Assembly: GCF_013280495.1 (NCBI RefSeq)
Contig: NZ_JABSSX010000012.1
Span: 20,420-84,419, forward strand
Source of the DNA: Brevibacterium permense
GTDB taxonomy: Bacteria; Actinomycetota; Actinomycetes; Actinomycetales; Brevibacteriaceae
DNA length: 64,000 bases
Direction of reading: 5' to 3'
The notes beneath the pieces are model-generated. The model saw nothing but the letters and a program-made list of their open reading frames with translations, was not told the DNA's origin and ran no database searches. The position numbers were made by a program, and so were the translations under genes. The stretch's first letter is position 1. The number at the start of each line of letters is the position of its first letter. This document shows positions 58,546-64,000 of this stretch, one piece after another.

Positions 58546-59523
58546 ATGCGCCTAGCAGTCCTCGATATCGGCTCCAACAGCGTCCACCTCCTGGTCGTCG
58601 ACGCCCACGTCGGAGCACCGCCCCTGCCGGCCACCTCGCACAAGGAGGTGCTCAGACTCGCCGAATTCCTCAGTGACGACGGAACGATCGACTCCGAAGG
58701 GCAGGAACGGCTGCGCTCCTTCATCGCCGATGCCGTCGAGATCGCCGAAGACCAAGGCGCGGAGCAGATCCTCGCCTTCGCCACCTCGGCGGTCAGGGAA
58801 GCTCCGAACGGGATCGGACTCATCGAATCCATCAACGCTCAGCTCGGGGTCACCCTCAACGTGATGTCGGGACGGGACGAGGCCCGCGTGACCTTCCTCG
58901 CCGCCCGCCGCTGGTTCGGGTGGTCGGCCGGGAAGATCCTGCTGCTCGACATCGGCGGCGGCTCGCTCGAGATCGCGGCGGGTCAGGACGAATACCCGCA
59001 GGCGGCCGTGTCGATTCCGCTCGGCGCCGGACGCACCTATTCCGAGTTCCTCCCGGACCCGATGCCCACTGAAGAGGACATCCACCGCCTGCGCAAACAT
59101 GCCCGAGCACAGATCGGACGCATCGCCGGCGACATCAACAGGGTCGGAGTGCCCGACCAGGTCGTCGGGTCGTCGAAGACCTTCCGCTCCCTGGCCCGCA
59201 TCGCCGGCGCCGCCCCGAGCGGAGACGGAATCTATGCTCCGCGGAAGCTCTTCCGCCGCGACCTCGAAGGCATCATCGACACCCTCGCCTCCCGCACCCC
59301 AGCGGAACGTGCGACGCTGCCCGGAGTCTCCGAAGCCCGAGCCGGACAGGTGCTGGCCGGAGCAATAGTCGCCGAGGCGGCCTTCACGATCTTCGACATC
59401 GGCGTCATGAACATCTCCCCCTGGGCGCTGCGTGAAGGCATCATTATGCGCAAACTCGACCTCCTCGACTCGGCCGAACAGTCATCGGCGATGCGCGTCG
59501 AGCCCGTCGCCGCCCTCGACTGA
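58546..59523 (+). CDS. ppx: Exopolyphosphatase (Ppx/GppA family)
   Basis: 325 residues, the short actinobacterial Ppx form. Motifs of the ASKHA fold: AVLDIGSNSVHLLVVD at the N-terminus, FATSAVREA, MSGRDEARVTF and the second phosphate loop LLLDIGGGSLEIAAG (about 126-140). It releases phosphate from polyphosphate or acts on pppGpp. It follows the hydratase by nine bases, so it is likely read from the same mRNA. It is one of several phosphate-handling genes in the window. Confidence 0.92.
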   Translation: MRLAVLDIGSNSVHLLVVDAHVGAPPLPATSHKEVLRLAEFLSDDGTIDSEGQERLRSFIADAVEIAEDQGAEQILAFATSAVREAPNGIGLIESINAQLGVTLNVMSGRDEARVTFLAARRWFGWSAGKILLLDIGGGSLEIAAGQDEYPQAAVSIPLGAGRTYSEFLPDPMPTEEDIHRLRKHARAQIGRIAGDINRVGVPDQVVGSSKTFRSLARIAGAAPSGDGIYAPRKLFRRDLEGIIDTLASRTPAERATLPGVSEARAGQVLAGAIVAEAAFTIFDIGVMNISPWALREGIIMRKLDLLDSAEQSSAMRVEPVAALD

Positions 59524-59671
59524 GCCTTCGGCAGGTCGTACGCCGGTGTTACCGGACGCAGCTGAGCCGCCTGTGAGCCTGCCGTTCGGTATCGGAATTC
59601 AGGTTCGCCTGCTAGTTTTTGATTAGTCGCCGAGGAGGCACCCGCACTGATCTGCCCGTGCCGACATCGGT

Positions 59672-59713
59672 GAAAGCCCGAATCTTCTGACGGAAAGCAC
59701 GAATCTGCTGATG
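59672..59713 (+). repeat. Imperfect 21-base direct repeat at the glpD start
   Basis: Units 59672-59692 and 59693-59713 share GAAAGC-CGAATCT-CTGA spacing and differ at only a few positions. The second unit ends in the glpD ATG. It could be a duplicated operator or an accidental duplication. The rest of the 187-base gap shows no further clear site. Confidence 0.55.
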
Positions 59714-61429
59714 CGAAATGGTGAACTGTCCCCGAACTTCCGCGACCAGGCGCTGGAGACTCTGAAGAAGACGAGCGCGGCCGACCCGCTGGACGTCTTC
59801 GTCGTCGGCGGGGGAGTGACCGGAGCAGGATCGGCCTTCGACGCAGCCACCCGCGGACTCAAGGTCGGCGTCGTCGATGCCAAGGACTGGGCCTCGGGAA
59901 CCTCGTCCCGATCCTCGAAGCTCATGCACGGCGGACTTCGGTACCTCGAGATGCTCGACTTCAAGCTTGTCGCTGAGGCGCTCAAGGAACGCGACCTGCT
60001 GCTCCAGCACACCGCGCCGCACCTCGTCGAACCTGTCGCTTTCGTCTTCCCCTTCGAACACCGCCTCATCGACCGAGCCTTCATCGGCTCCGGTGTGCTC
60101 CTCTACGACACCATGGCCACCCGGCCGGGCCGCAAACGAGCTGTGCCGATGCACCGCCACCTGGGGAAGAAGGCACTGAGCGCCCACTTCCCGGGCTTGG
60201 CCGACGACGCTGCCGTCGGAGCCCTCGAATACTATGACGCGAAGGTCGACGACGCCCGCTTCGTCATGACCCTGGTCCGCTCGGCCGTGAGCTACGGGGC
60301 CGCCGCCGCCAACCACGTCTCCGTCATCGGCTACCTCCACGACGGCGATCAGGTCACCGGCGTCCACGCCCGGGACGAGATCACCGGTGAAGAGTTCGAC
60401 ATCCACGCCCGCCGCACCATCCTCGCCGGAGGCGTCTGGACCGAAGAGCAGCAGGATCTGGCGAAGGCCGATGCCGGGCTCAAGGTGCTCGCCTCCAAGG
60501 GCGTGCACATCACCGTGGCCGAAGACAAGATCAAGGCCGACCCGAACACCGGAATCATCTCGAAGACAGAGAAGTCCGTCCTCTTCGTCATCCCGTGGGA
60601 AGGCTACTGGGTCATCGGCACCACCGATACTCCGTGGAACGAAGACGTCGACGCACCGGTGGCGACCTCGCAGGACATCGACTACCTGCTCGAACATGCC
60701 AACGCCATCCTCGCCGACAAACTCACCCGCGAGGATGTCATCGGCGTCTACTCGGGACTGCGGCCGCTGCTTCAGCCGGTCGTCAAGGAAGGACAGGCCT
60801 CGACGAAGGTCTCCCGCGAACACACAGTGATGGAGGTCGAACCGGCCCTCGCCGCGATCGCCGGCGGCAAGTTCACCACCTACCGAGTGATGGCCGAAGA
60901 CGCCGTGGACTTCGTCCTCGGCGACGACGCGAAGGACCGCAGGTCACTCACCGAATCCGTGCCGCTGCTCGGTGCCCAGGGGGTCGGTGCACTGAGACGC
61001 GGTCAATCCGGAATCGCGGAGAAGTACGGATGGGACGAGGACCGCGTCAAACGACTCGTCCGCCGCTATGGCACCCTCATCGAGGATCTGCTCGACCTCG
61101 TCGATGAGGACCCGGAGCTCGGTCAGCCTTTGGACGGCGCCGAACGCTACCTGCGCGTCGAAGCCCACTACGCGGCCGCCGCGGAGGGGGCCGTCCACCT
61201 CGGCGACATCCTCGAGCGGCGGATGCGGCTGAACTACGAGACTCCGGACCGGGGGAAGAACGCCGCCGAGGCGGTCGCGGTCATCGTCGCACCCGTCCTC
61301 GGGTGGGACGACGACCGGCAGACGGCCGAGGTCGAGGCGTTCAACGCCCACGTCGACGCCCAAGTCGCGGCCGAGTCCACCGACGATGACGCCTCGGCGG
61401 CGGCCCTGGTCGGTGTGACCCTCCACTGA
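59711..61429 (+). CDS. glpD: Aerobic glycerol-3-phosphate dehydrogenase
   Basis: 572 residues. Oxidises sn-glycerol-3-phosphate to dihydroxyacetone phosphate, passing electrons to quinones at the membrane. The FAD site is DVFVVGGGVTGAG (28-40). SRSSKLMHGGLRYLEMLDFKLVAEAL and KSVLFVIPWEGYWVIGTTDTPWN are typical GlpD blocks. The C-terminal domain has LVRRYGTLIEDLLDLVDEDPEL. The ATG at 59711 lies within a 21-base repeat and has a weak GAAAG ribosome site. First gene of the glpD-glpF-glpK set. Confidence 0.95.
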   Translation: MRNGELSPNFRDQALETLKKTSAADPLDVFVVGGGVTGAGSAFDAATRGLKVGVVDAKDWASGTSSRSSKLMHGGLRYLEMLDFKLVAEALKERDLLLQHTAPHLVEPVAFVFPFEHRLIDRAFIGSGVLLYDTMATRPGRKRAVPMHRHLGKKALSAHFPGLADDAAVGALEYYDAKVDDARFVMTLVRSAVSYGAAAANHVSVIGYLHDGDQVTGVHARDEITGEEFDIHARRTILAGGVWTEEQQDLAKADAGLKVLASKGVHITVAEDKIKADPNTGIISKTEKSVLFVIPWEGYWVIGTTDTPWNEDVDAPVATSQDIDYLLEHANAILADKLTREDVIGVYSGLRPLLQPVVKEGQASTKVSREHTVMEVEPALAAIAGGKFTTYRVMAEDAVDFVLGDDAKDRRSLTESVPLLGAQGVGALRRGQSGIAEKYGWDEDRVKRLVRRYGTLIEDLLDLVDEDPELGQPLDGAERYLRVEAHYAAAAEGAVHLGDILERRMRLNYETPDRGKNAAEAVAVIVAPVLGWDDDRQTAEVEAFNAHVDAQVAAESTDDDASAAALVGVTLH

Positions 61430-61456
61430 ACCGTTCACAGAGAAGTGCGGGACCAC

Positions 61457-61498
61457 AACCGAATACCGACAACCGAATACCGACAACCGAATATCGAC
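61457..61498 (+). repeat. Three 14-base tandem repeats in the glpF leader
   Basis: AACCGAATACCGAC occurs at 61457-61470 and 61471-61484, and AACCGAATATCGAC at 61485-61498. They lie 78 bases before the glpF ATG. The period is not a whole number of helical turns. They might be regulator sites or slippage products. Confidence 0.85.
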
Positions 61499-61575
61499 CG
61501 ACCTCGGAGCACCGTTCGGGCCGACCATCGAGCGGGACACCCTCCGGAAAGACAAACAATAGGAGTTTGTGAGAT

Positions 61576-62298
61576 ATGGGCACGATCTTTCTCTATGAGA
61601 TCGCCGGTACGGCGGTGCTCATGCTGCTCGGTGTCGGCGTCGTCGCCAACGTCGTCCTCGGCAAGACCAAAGGCAACGGCGGCGGCTGGCTGCTGATCTC
61701 CTTCGGCTGGGGCCTTGCGGTCTTCGCCGGTGTCTTCGTCGCCTACAAGACCGGCGCACACCTCAACCCCGCCGTGACCTTCGGCATCTGGGCCAGCGGT
61801 GCCGACGAATACGCACCCGGCATCGCCGTGACCTTCGGCCACACGATCGCCTATCTGGCTGCCGAGATGATCGGAGCGATGCTCGGTGCGTTCCTCGCGT
61901 GGGCCGTGTACAAGAAGCACTATGACGAGGAGAAGGACGCAGGAAACATCCTCGGCACCTTCTCCACCGGTCCGGAGCTGCGCTCTTACGGCTGGAACTT
62001 CGTCACCGAGGTCGTCGCCACCTTCGTCCTCGTGTTCGTCATCCTGCTCTTCGGCAAGACCCCACACGAGCTCGGGCCCTTGGCCGTCGGCCTCCTCGTC
62101 GTCGCCATCGGCGCTTCGCTGGGCGGTCCCACCGGCTACGCCATCAACCCGGCGCGTGACCTCGGTCCGCGCGTCATCCACGCCCTGCTGCCGATCCCGA
62201 ACAAGGGCGGCTCCGACTGGGCGTACTCGTGGGTGCCGATCGCCGGACCGCTGGTCGGCGGCGTCGTTGCCGGTCTGGCCTCCCAGGCATTCGTCTGA
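61576..62298 (+). CDS. glpF: Glycerol uptake facilitator (aquaglyceroporin)
   Basis: 240 residues with six helices and the two half-helices of the MIP family. The motifs are NPA at 64-66 (HLNPAVTFG) and NPA at 191-193 (GYAINPARDLGPR). The Asp after the second Arg (NPARD) is diagnostic of glycerol-conducting channels. It lets glycerol diffuse in for phosphorylation by GlpK, which is encoded next. A GGAGTTTG ribosome site precedes the ATG. Confidence 0.95.
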   Translation: MGTIFLYEIAGTAVLMLLGVGVVANVVLGKTKGNGGGWLLISFGWGLAVFAGVFVAYKTGAHLNPAVTFGIWASGADEYAPGIAVTFGHTIAYLAAEMIGAMLGAFLAWAVYKKHYDEEKDAGNILGTFSTGPELRSYGWNFVTEVVATFVLVFVILLFGKTPHELGPLAVGLLVVAIGASLGGPTGYAINPARDLGPRVIHALLPIPNKGGSDWAYSWVPIAGPLVGGVVAGLASQAFV

Positions 62299-62357
62299 GT
62301 ACGATCGCAGACAACTGAGCACGCTCACAGTCAAACCACTTCGACACAGGAGTCAGT

Positions 62358-63890
62358 ATGAGTCAGGAAAAGTTCATCCTCGCCATCGACCAGGGCACCA
62401 CCTCATCGCGGGCGATCGTCTTCAACCATGACGGGCAGATCGTGTCCTCCGGCCAGCTCGAGCATGAGCAGATCTTCCCCCGCGCCGGCTGGGTCGAGCA
62501 CGACCCGATCGAGATCATCAAGAACACCAACGAGGCGATCGGTCAGGCCCTGGCCCGGGCGAACATCAACCGCCACCAGCTCGAGGGTGTGGGCATCACT
62601 AACCAGCGTGAGACCACCGTCATCTGGAACAAGAACACCGGCGAACCCGTCTACAACGCCATCGTGTGGCAGGACGCGCGCACCCAGAAGGTCTGCGACG
62701 AACTCGCCGGGGACGAAGGACCCGATAAGTACAAGGACCGGGTGGGTCTGCCCCTGGCGACCTATTTCGCCGGTCCGAAGGCCAAGTGGATCTTCGACAA
62801 CGTCGACGGGGTCAAGGAAGCCGCCGCGGCCGGGGACCTGCTCTTCGGCACCATGGACACCTGGGTGATCTGGAACCTCACCGGCGGGGTCAACGGCGGA
62901 ATCCACGTCACCGATGTCACGAACGCCTCGCGGACGATGCTGATGAACATCGACACCCTCGACTGGAACCCCGACATCGCGGCGGATATGGGCATCCCGG
63001 TCGAGATGCTGCCCGAGATCAAGTCCTGCTCGGAGATCTACGGCTACGGCGCGAAGAACGGGCTCATCATCGACACCCCGATCTGCGGCATCCTCGGTGA
63101 CCAGCAGGCCGCGACCTTCGGCCAGGCCTGCTTCGAGAAGGGGCAGGCGAAGAACACCTACGGTACCGGCAACTTCATGCTCATCAACACCGGCAATGAG
63201 CCGGTGGCCAGCAAGAACGGCCTGCTCACCACGGTCGCGTACAAGATCGGCGAGGACGAAGCCGTCTACGCACTCGAGGGATCGGTGGCCGTGACCGGTT
63301 CGCTCGTGCAATGGCTGCGTGACAACTTCGGCATCATCAAGGACGCCCCTGAGGTCGAGACCCTGGCCAAGCAGGTCGAGGACAACGGCGGCTGCTATAT
63401 CGTGCCCGCGTTCTCCGGACTCTTCGCCCCGCACTGGGAGTCGGATGCCCGCGGCGTGATGGTGGGTCTGACACGGTATGTGAACAAGAACCACATCGCT
63501 CGGGCAGCTCTGGAGTCCGTGGCGTTCCAGTCGCGCGAGGTGCTCGACTCGATGAACCTCGACTCCGGTGTCGAACTCACCGAACTCAAGGTTGACGGGG
63601 GCATGGTTGCCAATGAAACGCTCATGCAGTTCCAGGCCGACCTCCTCGGCGTGCCCGTCATCCGTCCCGAGGTCATTGAGACCACGGCGCTGGGTGCGGC
63701 CTATGCGGCCGGCATCGCCGTGAAGTTCTGGAACGGCGAGGACGACGTGAAGGGCAACTGGCGCGAGGACAAGCGCTGGAACCCGTCGATGGACGACGAG
63801 ACGGTGGACCGCCTCTACCGCCTCTGGAACAAGGCGGTAGAGAAGTCGAAGAAATGGGTCGACGACGACACCGAAGCCCTCTACGCCTGA
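62358..63890 (+). CDS. glpK: Glycerol kinase
   Basis: 510 residues. Phosphorylates glycerol with ATP. FGGY-family features: [15 protein letters not shown] at the start, [38 protein letters not shown], and [30 protein letters not shown] nucleotide-binding text near the C-terminus (VDGGMVANE). Together with GlpF and GlpD it forms a complete glycerol-use pathway. It starts at ATG 62358, 59 bases after glpF, with ACAGGAG ahead. A hairpin follows. Confidence 0.97.
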   Translation: MSQEKFILAIDQGTTSSRAIVFNHDGQIVSSGQLEHEQIFPRAGWVEHDPIEIIKNTNEAIGQALARANINRHQLEGVGITNQRETTVIWNKNTGEPVYNAIVWQDARTQKVCDELAGDEGPDKYKDRVGLPLATYFAGPKAKWIFDNVDGVKEAAAAGDLLFGTMDTWVIWNLTGGVNGGIHVTDVTNASRTMLMNIDTLDWNPDIAADMGIPVEMLPEIKSCSEIYGYGAKNGLIIDTPICGILGDQQAATFGQACFEKGQAKNTYGTGNFMLINTGNEPVASKNGLLTTVAYKIGEDEAVYALEGSVAVTGSLVQWLRDNFGIIKDAPEVETLAKQVEDNGGCYIVPAFSGLFAPHWESDARGVMVGLTRYVNKNHIARAALESVAFQSREVLDSMNLDSGVELTELKVDGGMVANETLMQFQADLLGVPVIRPEVIETTALGAAYAAGIAVKFWNGEDDVKGNWREDKRWNPSMDDETVDRLYRLWNKAVEKSKKWVDDDTEALYA

Positions 63891-63902
63891 TTTACTACCT
63901 GA

Positions 63903-63942
63903 CGGCGGCCCAGCCACCGCGCGCGAGGTTGCTGGGCCGCCG
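63903..63942 (+). terminator. Hairpin after glpK
   Basis: A 12-base-pair perfect stem (63903-63914 with 63931-63942) and a 16-base loop, 12 bases after the glpK stop. No clear T run follows, so it may be a weak terminator. Confidence 0.6.
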
Positions 63943-63954
63943 GCCGGTAGTTGT

Positions 63955-63964
63955 GGGGGGGGGG
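63955..63964 (+). repeat. G10 homopolymer near the window end
   Basis: Ten G residues in a row follow the glpK hairpin. Such tracts are prone to polymerase slippage and to assembly error. No gene start can be seen in the remaining 36 bases. Confidence 0.7.
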
Positions 63965-64000
63965 CGCCGCCTGAGTAGGGAAGGGGATGGGCAGAACGAG

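Overview
The window is high-GC actinobacterial chromosome. Its layout (ftsH-folE-folP-folBK, DUF3180, PH-domain proteins and DUF2520, then lysS-lsr2-clpC), together with the Lsr2 nucleoid protein, a PP-loop tilS behind a dacB-type carboxypeptidase, and many ATGA or TGATG start/stop overlaps, points to Micrococcales. Brevibacterium or a close relative is the best guess; that is an inference from gene content and style, not a database result. Almost everything is chromosomal housekeeping or metabolism. I found no tRNA, rRNA, transposase, integrase, CRISPR array or recognisable defence island. The window opens inside a CitE/HpcH-type lyase gene and closes just after glpK.  Layout: 0-5 kb holds peptide deformylase, a hypothetical membrane protein, msrA, a nitroreductase and an MFS exporter, followed by a complex palindrome. 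5-13 kb holds a large RND efflux pump with an unusual Gly/Ala-rich insert, a CPBP-family membrane protease, and a secreted PhoX-type phosphatase that has both a Tat signal and an LPxTG wall anchor and is preceded by a PHO-box-like direct repeat. 13-20 kb: ppa diverges from dacB, a zinc metalloprotease and tilS, followed by an amidohydrolase and a CynX-type MFS carrier. 20-29 kb: hpt, ftsH, the folate genes and the membrane PH-domain cluster. 29-36 kb: lysS, a small membrane protein, lsr2 in a locally AT-rich patch, a macrolide-phosphotransferase-like gene, clpC and argA. 36-41 kb: mutY, an anchored secreted protein, a VOC protein, radA and map.  41-54 kb is the more accessory part. An ALDH7-type dehydrogenase, a DAO-family FAD oxidase and a divergent LysR regulator look like a pipecolate/lysine catabolic module. 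A YkoEDC-type ECF transporter (S, fused double ATPase, T) lies under a TPP riboswitch with an apparent Shine-Dalgarno-sequestering hairpin. An LPxTG-anchored purple-acid-phosphatase-like gene is split by a frameshift at a G6 tract. 54-64 kb holds the methylcitrate cycle operon prpDBC behind a MarR-like palindrome, an enoyl-CoA hydratase, an exopolyphosphatase, and the glycerol genes glpD-glpF-glpK.  Three themes recur. First, extracellular phosphate scavenging: two wall-anchored phosphatases, at least one with a PHO-like box. Second, small palindromes and tandem repeats in the leaders of catabolic operons. Third, at three separate gene 3' ends, short tandem duplications that copy the stop codon.
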